Assembly: GCF_019097595.1 (NCBI RefSeq)
Contig: NC_080731.1
Location: 14,244,571 to 14,308,570 of the forward strand
DNA length: 64,000 nucleotides
DNA from: Hemibagrus wyckioides
Taxonomy: Eukaryota > Chordata > Actinopteri > Siluriformes > Bagridae
Reading direction: 5' to 3'
In this document: positions 35,301 through 47,234 of the stretch, piece by piece
How positions within the stretch are numbered: position 1 is the stretch's first letter
How the letters are laid out: each line of letters starts with the position of its first letter
Notes under the pieces: generated by a model
What the model was told of the DNA's origin: nothing
Databases searched by the model: none
Seen by the model: only the letters and a program-made list of their open reading frames with translations
Program-made: the position numbers and the translations under genes

Positions 35301-37300
35301 TGTGCAGGTGAATATATCTGAGCTTACTATACTAACACACACACACACACACACACACAGCCACTCTCTGTCCTTGTACTAGTTCCTTTGCTGCTGTCTG
35401 GGCATGTATAATGTAAGCGCATGGAAAGGGAAGCTGGACTCGACTAATGTGAGAGAGTCGAATTGGGAAAACCTTGGCTAGTGCTGCTCTAACGATCTCA
35501 TGCTGCTAGCATTACAAAGTGCAAAAGGTTCTGGGGACAAGACGGAGCGAGGTGAGGAGAGACTGAGCGAGACCTCATTATATGAATCCTCAACTATTCC
35601 AGTTGAAATATTTATTAAGACATTATTATGGGTTCATTCCAGTGCCTCTGAGAGTGTAACTCCTCGTTCCTGCTCTTTCTCACACACGTCCGAGCGCCTG
35701 CACCGACACATGAAGACATCAGCAGGACCGGAAAGAGAGTCCTCTTGGTATCGATGGTGTGTTTTCCCCTCGTCCGTGCGGCTCTCCACACGTAGTGCGG
35801 TGATGAAACGCTTACGTCAAAGTGAGAATGGCTGAAGTGCGAGGATTTGCACTTGCTGATGGCTACTTCACAAAATTCCTCATCTCCTTCTTTTCCAGTG
35901 TGTGTAAGTGGAAGAAGAAGAAGAAGAAGAAGGGAAAAAAAACCCGACTGTTGAGTCCTGATGTAAAGCGAATTCATTAAAATAAGTGAAAGGTGTCAAA
36001 GTTACTTTGGCGCGATAGGGAAGGCCGTCACGAGAGCGCTTGTTTGTAGAGCGTGAGAAAGCGAGCTGTACAGAATCCGATGTGATGTTAATAACGTGGA
36101 TAATCATGCTTCTCAGAACAGTGCGTGTGAAGGTACCATTGGATGTGGTACAGGAAGTGTGTTGACAGCTCACACGGCGCTCGTGTGTCACGCCGGTAAC
36201 TGACAGTATAAGGCGTGTGATGTGGCTCTTATACACACATGTAGACGTGTAGCGCGGACATCAGTGAAACAAAGCGTTAGCGATCTGCCAACAGATTTTT
36301 TTTTCTTTTTTCTCTTCTTTTGTCGGACCACTGTGCTGAATTGCTTTAGAGCTGGTTTATCTCTTTGATTGGGCAGGTGTTATCCGTGTTAAAAAAATAA
36401 AATAAGTGCCCGGGGTGTGTATACTGTATGTAGGTGTAAAGGATTAAGTGTTGTATCCGCAGAGAGAGATAAGAGATGTGATGGGCCGCTGTTGGGGAAT
36501 TATGGATTTTAATGATAGTGAATCTCATGGTCAACAGCTACAGGGGACATGGCTCTGATCAACCTATTCAGCTGTCTCTGTGTGTGTGTGTGTGTGTGTG
36601 GGTGTGTGTGATGTTAGTATAGAAGCATACTCGGCCACCAATACAATTCTGTTTCATTTCGCCCATTTTGCTGCTTCGCAAACATAATATTTTTTCCATC
36701 AGGATATCAATCTCACAAAACAGTAGGCCTGCTGAATTTCCATTAGAACCTGGAAAAAAAAACTAAATTCAAGCACTATTTGTATTTTTATAATATTTAC
36801 ATAGTGGAGGGTGGGGAAAAAATCCATATTCAAATGTTTTAAATCCTGTGTACCTTCAGTCTTCGGGAATGAAACTTTACAATAGTTTCAATCGTCTAAT
36901 GGTTAAATTGTTGACTTTTGTGGTGCGCTTTTTCCTTTCTCCATATTGCTTTATGAAATAATCACAACAGTGTTGCAATTAATTCAAACAAAAATAAAAG
37001 ACTTGTAATGTAATTTTGTAAGCCTTTCATTTCCAGTAGGCGAGATTGCAAGATTTAGCTAAACAGTAGCAGTAGAGATAGTAATGCTATCAATAAATCA
37101 ATAAAAAAGACAACAAAGTTATGATACAGCCTCTGTGTGATTTCTTTTTCCCAAGGAAAGTGCAATTTCACCTTCACTGTTCATGCTGCTGTTCATTTTC
37201 ATTTGATTTCTGGTAGTATAAAGCTAAAGGGTAATTAATACATATAGATATAGATAGATGCTTAATATTTTCTAAATATTTGCAGCAAGTGATCTGAATT
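32330..37300. other. Gene-free intron stretch
   Basis: Contains the R1 copy at 34895, CA (35334-35360) and GT (36578-36610) runs, and complex blocks at 33230-33420 and 33480-33770 that may be regulatory. Frames of up to 120 codons around 35500-36236 show no recognisable protein. Confidence 0.6.
34895..35003 (-). repeat. Dispersed repeat family R1, copy 3 (end fragment)
   Basis: On the minus strand this begins TCAATTCAATTTATTTGTAA then GCACTTTTAATAATGGACAT and TGTCTCAAAGTAGCTTTACA. This is the terminal part of the same family as copies 1 and 2; the remainder is absent. Confidence 0.75.
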
Positions 37301-37612
37301 CAATGTTTTAATGGATGCTAGTGTTTTTTGTTTTTTTTTTACAGACTAAGACCGGATCATTTCTCTCATTCCATGTGTGTATGTGAGAGCGAGTGAAAAG
37401 CAGGGTGGAGTGGTGGTGGGGGGTTTGAGGAGGTAGTGAATATGTGAAAAGTGAGAGTAAAGAGAAGGCTTTTCTGTACACACAGACACTGGAATGCTGC
37501 CAAACTCAGCGAGCCTGACCGCACACCCGTGTGGCCCTCTCGCTCAACTCCACTAAACCCTCTCTTACCCTCTGCTTCACCCTCCATCTCTCTCTCTCAC
37601 TCTCGCTTCCAG

Positions 37613-37647
37613 CCTCCCTCCCCTCCTCTCCCTCCCCTCCCCTCCCA
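37613..37647 (-). promoter_or_regulatory. Intronic G-run cluster next to a fam172a 5' splice site
   Basis: On the gene strand, from about 17 to 51 nt after the donor, there are six or more runs of three to four G separated by single A or short A/G spacers. Intronic G-runs of this kind are known binding sites for hnRNP H/F and can form G-quadruplex RNA. A role here is inferred from position. Confidence 0.45.
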
Positions 37648-37664
37648 CATCTTCCTTCACTCAC

Positions 37665-37868
37665 CCGGATCGGGATGCGCTTGGTCTCGCGCTCCTTCTG
37701 TGGGTTGCGGTACTTCTCGTGCCCGTCTTTCTTCTGCTTTCCCTCGCACTCCTCCTTGCGCTCGCGTTTCTCTGCCGGTTCGTCCCACGCGTCAGCAGAC
37801 GGATCCCCGACCTTCTCCACCTCCAGAGCGTTCTCGTTGGGGTTCAGCACGATCACGCCGTAGCCCTC
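37665..37868 (-). CDS. fam172a: fam172a (arb2a) internal coding exon, N-terminal part of Arb2 domain
   Basis: This is an internal exon of 204 nt (68 codons, phase 0 at both ends). It begins after an AG acceptor (37870-37869, preceded by a T/G-rich tract) and ends at a GTGAGT donor (37664-37659). The peptide opens [13 protein letters not shown] and later contains [10 protein letters not shown] and EKYRNPQKE, which I recognise from vertebrate FAM172A/ARB2A, a nuclear/cytoplasmic protein with an Arb2-type alpha/beta-hydrolase-like domain implicated in alternative splicing and chromatin-linked regulation. The start is a beta-strand of the hydrolase-like core. The second half is a highly charged linker with a basic KRERK cluster that could act in nuclear targeting (inference). 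As I recall the human exon it has about 73 codons, so the middle linker here is shorter and divergent while both ends are conserved. Codon third positions are G/C-rich, unlike the AT-rich flanks. The next exon of the gene is 13.6 kb downstream on the same strand. Confidence 0.95.
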
Positions 37869-38028
37869 CTGAGACACAAACACAAACAAACAAATTAACA
37901 GGCAGGAACAATGCTGCGTGCGTGGCTGTGTGTGACTGTGTGTGCAAATAATACAGAGAGGTATCCAGGGAGGGACACGGTTGCCAGCGCTAAAACCAGA
38001 CAGAGGGGCACAGAGACAGGCCCGAGAT

Positions 38029-38062
<34 letters not shown>

Positions 38063-38470
38063 CGTATAGTAGAGGAGAGAACTGGAAGAGGGTTTAGAGA
38101 CACAGGGAAAATGAGAGGGGAAAAAATGACAGAAGAGAGCTTTAGGAAGCCAAGAAGCAACAAATACAGGACAAGGGCAGGTTTCTAAAAGTACTATTAA
38201 AGTCTCTGCTTAGTGTCCCAGTATGTTTTTTTTAACTCTGCTTGTGCGTAACAAAATAACTTTGTCTACAACAAACCAGATAAAGTTTGCCTTGTTTTTA
38301 GACTTGAAAAACCTCCAGTAAAATCCTCCAGCAATTTTCCAATAATCTAAATCTAAAGCATTCGTTTTACAAAATTTTAACCTAATACATCACTCTCCGG
38401 GAATCAGACCAGACAAAAATAAAAAAATAAATAATAATAAAATAAAATAAAAATAAATAAGTATAGATAG

Positions 38471-38473
<3 letters not shown>

Positions 38474-38506
<33 letters not shown>
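38474..38506 (+). repeat. (AT)n microsatellite
   Basis: About 16 AT units, preceded by AAAT-type repeats (38415-38462). A (GA)n run is at 38031-38060. Confidence 0.94.
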
Positions 38507-38512
<6 letters not shown>

Positions 38513-39078
38513 GTGAAGCATATAAACAGCCATACACTCTACACTATTTAAAATAGCTAATTAAATGATAGAGACATTAGCTATGGATTAGACATCCCTG
38601 TATGATTACTGTTAAAACCTGTTAGTACAAAATGTCACTTCACGCTCGCTGCAAAGGAAATCAGACATTTGTATGGTCAGGGAAATTGTGTGAAGGGAGA
38701 TGTTTTTGTCCGTTCGAGTCACCTAATAGTCATTTTCTACAACACTGTGTGGGGGAATAAAAAAACAGACGAGGAGAAGAAAGCAGTTTGTACTGAAAGT
38801 TCACTCGCTGCACCGGAGAAATATTTACTCTGAATGTGTTCGTAAGAATTTTAACATCGTGTTTTTAAAAAAAGAAAGTAATTTTAAAACAATTTACAAA
38901 GTACAGTTTAAAAATTAAAGATCAAGTTTCTCATAAAAAGCTTCTTTGGTACAGTGTTTTAGTTAAACTGATAAAATATATGTCAGATTTTAGCACATAA
39001 ATATAACTAAACATAAATCTGATTATCTGAATAAAAATAATGTCAATAAACACTACATTACTACTCGCTCCTGGGGGG

Positions 39079-39080
<2 letters not shown>

Positions 39081-39111
<31 letters not shown>
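39081..39111 (+). repeat. (CA)n microsatellite
   Basis: About 15 perfect CA units. Confidence 0.95.
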
Positions 39112-39114
<3 letters not shown>

Positions 39115-39154
39115 AAAATTTAAATGAATTATGTTGCAACGCAAGCAGCAACAA

Positions 39155-39440
39155 AGCAAGTGTCATTTTCAACAGGCTAATTAAAAATTAAGCATCTGTC
39201 GATATCTTGCAATCATAATTAGATCGCGTGATGTACTGCAGATGAAGCACTTTCGCATTCTAATCAATACAAATCAACTGCGGCTGCCCTCCTGCTCTGC
39301 CTGCCGTGCCACTGCAACTAATAAAGTGGGAGAAGTAATTACAGCTAATAAAGCTCATAAAGCCAACAAAAATCCTAATAAAAGATTACAAAGTGCTCAA
39401 TCAAATTTAAAAGTGATAAGGGAAAGAAAAAAATTATAAT
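39155..39440. promoter_or_regulatory. Candidate conserved non-coding element rich in TAAT cores
   Basis: The stretch contains GGCTAATTAAAAATTAAG, ATCATAATTAGATC, GTAATTACAGCTAATAAAG and several further AATAAAG motifs embedded in otherwise complex sequence. This density of homeodomain-type cores outside simple repeats is typical of developmental enhancers, but that is an inference. Confidence 0.3.
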
Positions 39441-39481
39441 AAAACACGGAAGATCACAAATTAACTGTAATAAAAATGTTT

Positions 39482-39562
39482 CATTATTATTATTATTATT
39501 ATTATTATTGTTGTTGTTATTTTTATTATTATTATTATTATTAATAATAATAATAATAATAA
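39482..39562 (+). repeat. (ATT)n / (AAT)n inverted microsatellite
   Basis: About 60 bp of ATT units with a GTT patch turn directly into TAATAATAATAA units, so the two arms are complementary and can form a hairpin. Confidence 0.93.
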
Positions 39563-39911
39563 ATCTGTAGTAATTAGTAACTAGAATTTGTGCATATACA
39601 GCAAAATGAATTTAATAATCACTTTAATTCCTATTTCATTCAAATAAAGATGTTTTAATCCGTTTCGCTTGTGTCAGAAAAAACTAAATCTTGTGGTCAG
39701 AACCACACATGAGAGTTTGTATATTCAGAGAGATTTTTCTTTCCTTGACAAGTTTCTGGTGGAGGACAGAGGCACTGGCCAGGAGCAGTTTGGCTTTGTG
39801 GTTGCACGCAGTGGTGAGGCAGCATGAGTGGAGTTTAGTGTCACTGCCCACTGGTGGCAGGCGAGATAAATGACTAGCAAAGAAAGACTGTCTCCAATGA
39901 GCCAGACAGGC

Positions 39912-39948
<37 letters not shown>

Positions 39949-40130
39949 CCTGGCTGTACCTCTAATGGCTACTTTCCCCGGGTTAAATCTCGGAGAAGAT
40001 TGAGCCTCGTTCCTGCGTTCTCGCTGATTAGAGCTCAGAAATCTTTGCTTGCCACAGAGAACAGGTGTGACCGTCGTCTCTCAGCCTCTCACGCTTATCC
40101 TCATCTGTGCTCACTGGGAACAGCAACCTT

Positions 40131-40168
40131 ATTTATTTATTTATTTATTTATTTATTTGTTTGTTTAT
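40131..40168 (+). repeat. (TTTA)n microsatellite
   Basis: About seven TTTA units followed by TTTG units. Similar runs lie at 44906-44931 and 61514-61549. Confidence 0.93.
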
Positions 40169-40712
40169 TAAGATTAAATGTGAATTTCTGGGGAAAATGT
40201 ACCATTTATATAATATAAGTACAATAAATTTAAACTATATTTTTTAAGTTTTATCATTTAAGAACTTGTACAATTAATTTAATAAATAATTTTTATTTTA
40301 ATAAATAATCACTTTTTTCGGGCAAATAAATAAATTTCCACATAAAACCTCTACAAATCTATTCACACCTTGATGCTAATATATAGTGTCTATATGTAGA
40401 GGCTTGTCCTAGCCGCTGCTCGGTGTGTATATATAAAATGCGACAGTGAAGGAGCTTATCTGTGAAATTCTACGCCTCGCTCTGTTGAGTGGCTGGATCG
40501 GATGTCTGGCTCTTCCCATGCCCCCGTGCCCCAGGTTGGCACCTCCTCATGGGGCAGAGTAAGCAGTCCTGGCCTCCGGGCCAACGGTCTGTCTGGGTCA
40601 CCGTGGCCCCTCAGTAGGGCTCAGACCTCAGTAACCCACCACTGGATGCCCTCTTAAGTGTTCTTTTGTCTGTCTGTCTCAAACTAGCTGACTCCCTTCA
40701 CACACAGCCACA

Positions 40713-40856
40713 ATGGCCGCCGCCGCCGTCGCCGCCTTCATCTCACCGACTGACAGCGGCGTGACGCTTAAACTAACATCCACAATATCTGACAAAAAAT
40801 ATATGAGCATAAACCACGGCTTAAAAGTTTCAGGTCAGAAAATGAACAAAGAATGA
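40713..40856 (+). other. 47-codon small ORF with Kozak-like context in a GCC-rich patch
   Basis: ATG at 40713 in the context CACAATGGCC is followed by alanine codons from a GCC repeat (MAAAAVAAFISPTDSG...). The frame stops at 40854-40856. The GCC patch (40714-40740) is the most GC-rich short stretch nearby. No family is recognised and it lies antisense to the fam172a intron. Confidence 0.15.
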
Positions 40857-41050
40857 TTTATGATTAGGTTTGAGACGGAAGGATTAGACAGCGGAATAGA
40901 GATAGACATTATGGCAGAAATAGAACATCAATCAAAATGCATCTTGATTTTGAATTTTATTTATTTACTTATTTATTTATTTATGGCTAGAAAATGAACA
41001 ACAAACGAATGCAGGGGAGCTACATTTAAAAGTCTACTAATACAAAATAT

Positions 41051-41081
<31 letters not shown>

Positions 41082-41158
41082 AAGAAATTAAAGAATAAAG
41101 AGAAAGGAAAAAATTTAGATCAGCAAAAAAAAACCTACTAATGCTACTAATGCTGCTA

Positions 41159-41200
<42 letters not shown>

Positions 41201-41203
41201 TCC
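41159..41203 (+). repeat. (AAT)n microsatellite
   Basis: About 14 AAT units; an (AT)n run is at 41056-41082. Confidence 0.94.
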
Positions 41204-42285
41204 TAAACATGTCTGGTCTATGTCTTGGTTAAATTGAGTAGGTTTATTCTGGTGCCGCGTTTTATTTACAGCCACTTTATACTTTTTAATAAAATATGCC
41301 GTTCTGATGATACCCAGAAAATAAACAAACAAATAAACAAATAAACAACTGTGTCACTTTAATATGATCCATTAATATTTACTACATACTACAGACACAA
41401 AATCTACCTGAATTAGACTCGTGTAGACATGCAAATTCCTTCATTTCCTGAGTGTTTTCGTCGTGTGTGTGTGTGTGTGTGTGGACAGTAAATACAGTAA
41501 TAATGGTGTGTCCACTAAATCAGTCCGTTTACAGGCAGCACTAATAAATTTAGCTTAGAGCAGAGCCGAGCTGTCCGATTCCTCAGTCAGTCCTGCTGAA
41601 AGGAGACGTGCTTACAATAATATTGGGTCTTCAGCGGCACGCTGACAGACAACCCAGTGGTTTAGCTATTTGCGGCTCTTTGTTTGGCTTTGAAGCGAGA
41701 GAGCGAGGGAGAGAGGCTCTCTGTCGTTTTCCCACCCTTCCTCTATAGTTCTCTGATGAAGAGAAAGGCTCGTACTGCTTCGGGTCAGACAGAGAGGACG
41801 GTACTTGTCAGGTACAAAGCGTGCCCGATAGCGGTCAGGACCGTGTGTGTGTGTGTGTGAGAGAATGTGCGTGTATGCATGTAATTTTTACTCTTGCACA
41901 CATCTGTATGTGTTTGTGCATGTGTAGCCTATACACTGTGTCTGAGGGGGAATATGTGAGCGTGATCAAAGCCGGTGGATGACGTCTCGAGCAACGCGCT
42001 GACCTTCCATTACCACAAAGCCTCAGCCTGGCCTCCTGCGCCTGCGCGTCCTGCTCTACCACCGCCTGTCATCCCTTTGTAAGCTCAGGGCTGCAAGCGC
42101 TAGCCAATCACAAAGCAGGAGGCTGCGAGGACGGAGCAATTTGATTGGAGGAGGAAGTGGGGATAGAGGATCTGCAGAGGGCTTTATTCACACTGTGTTC
42201 ATACTGCAGGTACTCGCTTCTTCTTAGACTACACTTCTAACGTCTTCATTTTTTTTGTAATGACGTGAGCCTAAATCAGACAAAA

Positions 42286-42346
<61 letters not shown>

Positions 42347-42373
42347 CTCCATCCATCCATCCATCCATCCATC
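42286..42373 (+). repeat. (TATC)n-(CATC)n compound microsatellite
   Basis: About 15 TATC units pass into about six CATC units. The gradual unit change is typical of slippage plus point mutation. Confidence 0.95.
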
Positions 42374-42419
42374 TCTCTGTCTATCCATCTTATTAAGAAG
42401 AATTAATAAATGAATGAAA

Positions 42420-42750
42420 TCAAAATACAGTTGAGTCCAAAAGTTGGAGACCATACTGCTTTATTTCAGAAATAAACCGAAGGTTTTTTAGAATTCTGAA
42501 GAAAGAAAGGAAATGTGCATCAACACAAAGACTGAAAATTCAACATTCTATACTATTTCTTGGTCTCTATGTAAATGTAAGCAGATGTTGAGCATGTTAA
42601 CTGCTTTGCACAAAAGGATTTTCACCGAGTCTGATCTCGACACGCCGAGGTATTCGATCTAAAACGGATCATAAGGTTTTGGACTTGTGAAGTCCGTGCC
42701 AGCTCGAGTGCACGCTGTCATTAAAGCGTTTTTTTTTTCTTTCTAAAAAT
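42420..42750. mobile_element. Possible degraded Tc1-like terminus and internal remnant
   Basis: The start (TACAGTTGAGTCCAAAAGTT) resembles the CAGTTGA..-AAGT ends of several vertebrate Tc1-like transposons, next to a TA. The following 300 bp have no transposase reading frame and no matching right terminus was found. The call rests on the terminus resemblance alone. Confidence 0.3.
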
Positions 42751-42759
42751 GATTTGGTG

Positions 42760-45535
42760 ACATTTCAGATATTCACTAGTTTTAGTGCAGCCTCAGAAGC
42801 ACTCTGCTTAAACAGCTCACAAAGGACTTTTGTCTAAAACATACGGTTTTACAATATATATGGAAATATACAGACTTATTAACAATTATCCTAGCTTAAA
42901 AAAAAAAAAGATGGGGGGGATTTTCCCAAGATTCCCAAGTTTGATGTTCGAGACTAACGAGCAGCTAACAATTACTGCTTGTTTTAAGGTGACAAAGACT
43001 TCTTAATAGAGATTTGCAGACATGGTGTGGAAGTAAACCAGTAATTAAACCAAATATTTAAGCTAATCAAAGATACTAATTAGGTCAATTTCAATCAGTT
43101 TATATCTTAAATGATATAAACTGAATGTCCTTAAATAACCCTGATCAGTGTAAACAAGGGCATTTAGGTGTTGATGTAATAATTGTGTCATTGCTTTTCT
43201 AGCGTATTAGCGTATATACATGATTAGCGCAGACTTTAGAAAAAAAAGTGAGAAGTTTCTGTGTTCTGAGAAAATAATGAAGAAACCGTTTTTTGCTTGA
43301 AACTCTGGTAATATTAAAAGCCAGTACAACACATTACAGCTCTCAGTATACATCCTAAGCACTGTGAGGACTTTTGGAGGAGGGGGGATTCTGTAGGAAA
43401 AAATAAAAAAAAGAATAACGACCTCCTGTATAAACCTTAACCCTATTACTCCTGCCTCCCAAATCACATTACACAAATACAGGCAGGAAATACGAGGGAA
43501 AAACCCGAGAATAATATAAAATAAAACTGCAAGTAAAGAACGCAGACGTGTGTTTGCATTCGCAGAAACAGACAATGTTGTTTATTCCACAGCATAAAAG
43601 ACCCTAGTGCTGTGTGACATTGACAGATAGGCTGTAATTTACGTGTGTTAAGGTTAAGCAGAGACGCTACACAACTGCTCCAAACCAACTTCCACAAAAC
43701 GCTTCCACTTTTTTTTTCCATTTAACACATCCTCCGTGTTACTATAACAGCACAGTTACTGCTTAATAAAGCTGCTGAAAAACCACACACAATGCACAAA
43801 CATCCAGAGGGCTCACACACACACACACACATCGAGTGTGCACGGCAGCCCCTGGAGGTTGAGGAGAGTGAGGGAGAAGGATGGTGAGAGAGGCTGGTAT
43901 AGCATTAATCACGGTGCAGGTGGAATTTGTCAGAGCTATCGATTGTGTAAGTAAATGTTACAGAAATCATTTGTCAACTTTTTACAGGAGGGCAACATGT
44001 CAATCGCTCAGGAGGAAGTGACTGTGAGCGCAGGGGAAATGCCATTTACCACTACACTCCTAATACTGACACAAACAAAAACGCATTCCATGCAGCTGCC
44101 TGATACACACACACACACACACAACTGACCAGGAAACATACTGTGACTGATCGATGAGCTACATACACTATATACACAACAAATGATACACATGATGTGT
44201 TATTAACACCAACACACACACACACAATCATACAGTACAAAGACACTATCCTCATTAAAGCCATTTACTCCAAAGCTAATGCCGAATTTGACATCACTTA
44301 TGAGAGTATGAGACTCTTCATGTAGGCATCAGTGCTGAGAATGCTACAACACTCAGCTTTGTGGTCAGGGCTGCTCTTCTGGTGGTCTCTTTCCACTGAT
44401 GGATGAAGTGGACTGGGCTAAAAGATAATGATAAGGATCTACTAAGTGACCCATATACTAGGGTTATCTGATAAGACGTTCATTGAGTTCAGCTATACGA
44501 CTACAGAAAAGGAAAAAAAAAACTCGGTATATATAAGAGCTGTACATTGTGCAGGTGATTCTGACTAAAATTACAATTAGGGATTATTATCAAATTCAGA
44601 TATCTAAACACGACTCAAACTAACGACTGTCACGTGTCAATCGTGTTTTCAATCAATCAGTCTTTGATAAGATGATGGTTTTAAAAATTAGCTGAAATTT
44701 CCAACACAGAGCTAGAACACCATCTGTGTAGTTGGCTGCTAGTCGTGGGTGTTCGTCATGTGGCTGCTTACGATTGGCCGAGGCAGGTCATGTGCTTATA
44801 GTTCAAGTGATTTTGTGAAATCTTGCACTGTTTTAAGTATAAATAAATATATATACAGATTAATCACATAACCCACAATCACACATGTGACCCAAGAGGT
44901 ATTTTTATTTATTTATTTATTTATTTATTTCCAAATGAAACAATCCCTAGTGAGGAGCTCAGGCCATGCCACGGGTGGGTATGAAACAGCTGGTAAAGCT
45001 CGGTCTGCACTTCCCTGTTCAGCAGCCCTCTGGCCAGGTAAGACAATAGAAACAATGGAGCGAGAGAAAACACACGTAGGAGAAAGCCAAAAATAAATAA
45101 TTCGGAGAGCCTTTTCACATGCCTTTAGCGATATGATTTATATTTCTATATTGTTCCCCTTCAGCATGCACATACATTTTTAATGAGGGGAATGGAGGAT
45201 ATAGATCATGGAATGATAGCTGCCCCCTGATATTCTTGTCTAACCGCTTCATATATAAATCACTGTACGCTACAAAATGGGAAGGTGGATGACAGTGTTT
45301 ATAGGGTGCTGCAAAAAATAAATAAATAAATAAATAAATAAAATAAAAAAAATGGGTAAGGGGCAAGAGGAACGCTGGGAAATTACACTGACTATTATGA
45401 GGTAAAGTATTTCAACCTCACACAGTCACACAACTGCTGTGTTCACTAGCTTGAATTATTCCACTTTTTGTAGAATAATTAGAACAATTCAACCATAGAA
45501 ACAAGAAAAAAAACATTAAAATAAGCTATAAATGC

Positions 45536-45613
<78 letters not shown>

Positions 45614-45900
45614 ATATCCTGTGAATTTTTCAATCATCAGCAAATTCCACACATACATGAACACTGCATTCACCCTGAAGATGTGGAGGCTCACTAATTG
45701 ACAATGCTTTTACAATATATCTGCAATGATTTACGACCAGACATAAATCACAAATTGTCAAATCTTTTTAGCAACGAATTAGACTCCATCACACTCCAGC
45801 AGTCCAGCTGGTAACCTGTGAAGAGGTTTTGGACCTATATTCGTTGTGGGATTTTTTTTTTTTTGCTCTTTCCAATACAACCTGCGTGGCTTTGCTTTTG
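42760..45900. other. Gene-free intron stretch
   Basis: AT-rich sequence with CA runs near 43815, 44107 and 44213, and AAAT/AAT arrays. The minus-strand frame at 43207-43575 (122 codons) is unrecognised and judged to be chance. Confidence 0.6.
45537..45615 (+). repeat. (AAT)n-(AAAT)n compound microsatellite
   Basis: About 15 AAT units then about eight AAAT units. A separate AAAT run is at 45317-45345. Confidence 0.95.
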
Positions 45901-46148
45901 GTCACCATAACATAGTCTCAGTGGTCTGAAGGAATGCTCCATCCTGCAGGTCAGCGCTTGGATATAAAAAGAGATTTATCACTAAAGCGGACATTTAGGC
46001 ACTGATTAAAAAGGTCAGAGATACTCGAGAGGGACTTGTAGTCCCAAACTTCATATTCCCTTGTAATCTACCTCTGGCTGAGTAAGAATAATGAGTGTCC
46101 TATGGGGTATTAATCTTAGTGACCACCGCTCACTGTGGCCACCCCCTG

Positions 46149-46182
46149 GGGTCAAAGGTTAAAGTGGAATCCCTTGACCCCC
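46149..46182 (+). promoter_or_regulatory. DR1 nuclear-receptor site plus inverted half-site
   Basis: GGGTCA-A-AGGTTA (46149-46161) is a direct repeat with one-base spacing, the layout bound by COUP-TF, RXR and HNF4 proteins. A second GGGTCA-type half-site lies on the minus strand at about 46174-46181 (CTTGACCC), and an AGGTCA at about 46011-46016. The surrounding 45950-46250 is complex sequence without repeats. Function is not shown by sequence alone. Confidence 0.4.
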
Positions 46183-47234
46183 GCTCTGTTATTGCAACCC
46201 AAGAGAAACGGAGCTGAAAGAAAAGCTGGTGGTCTCCAAGGTGTTTTTCTCATCACTGTGTTTCCATAGGAATAGTTTTACATGGAATTTTTATTTGTGA
46301 GAAGTTAACTGTTTTCAAGGGACTGAAAGATGAGCTTTCCTGGAAAAGAGGGCAGATGAGTGTAAAATAACTCCTAAACGTTTGACTGTTTGACAGGTGG
46401 CAAATTGTAACATGCGCTATGGCCAGGACAGATTCAGTGATCAAAAGTATCAGTACCATAAATCTCTGGAACTGAATCTCTGTAGTGAAGCCAAAAACAA
46501 CATTCCTATTTAAAACAAAAATCCCAATTGGTGTTTTATGTTCATAATGGTTCAATATCTTTCATAGGGGTTGAGTTGGAGTAAAGGCTGTATTATTTTT
46601 CTGCTCATGAAACCATTCAGTGAGCCCTAGTGCGCTGTGAATGGGGGCGGAGTCATCCCGAAATCCCGGAGTCCACTCCCATCAGGATAGAAATGTTTGA
46701 TCAGTGGATAAAGTTGGAAAAACATTTTTATTGATTTGCAGTGACTCCTCTGTCTAAAGGGACAACTGGGCTCAAATCATGCTAGCCTAGCAAAGCCAGT
46801 GGGTTTTCCTTTAATTTGTCACCTGTCTGAAGTAATATATCAACATACAGGCTTCATAATGAAGGAGGGATGCAGTGTCTGTCTAAATCCTGCATGAAAG
46901 GAAGCCCACTTGTAAAGTTTGGTGTAAAGGTGCTGTGCTTTTTTGTCGTACCTTCAACACTGTTGCCTTTGAACCAAAAGGTTTCAAAAGAAATCTAATC
47001 TAAGGACAGGAAAGTTTACTGTCACAGCCACTTCCTTCAGCAAAAAAAGGACAGGGAAAAAGAAAAAAAAAAGAAAGAGAGACATGGAAAAATATCCCAG
47101 TGCAAATCCCAGACATTAGCAGGAAAAGTTTTTTTTTTTTTTTGAAGACCACCTGTTGTCTATTATTTTTACATACTGCTTACTCATAAATCATAACACT
47201 GGGTAATTAATCAAGCTGTCAAAACAGAGACTGA

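Noticed and set aside
37451..37951. 166-codon plus-strand frame overlapping 37.7 kb
   Set aside because: It is antisense to the real fam172a exon and is held open by that exon's GC-rich codons.
43207..43575. 122-codon minus-strand frame
   Set aside because: AT-rich chance frame with hydrophobic low-complexity stretches and no family resemblance.
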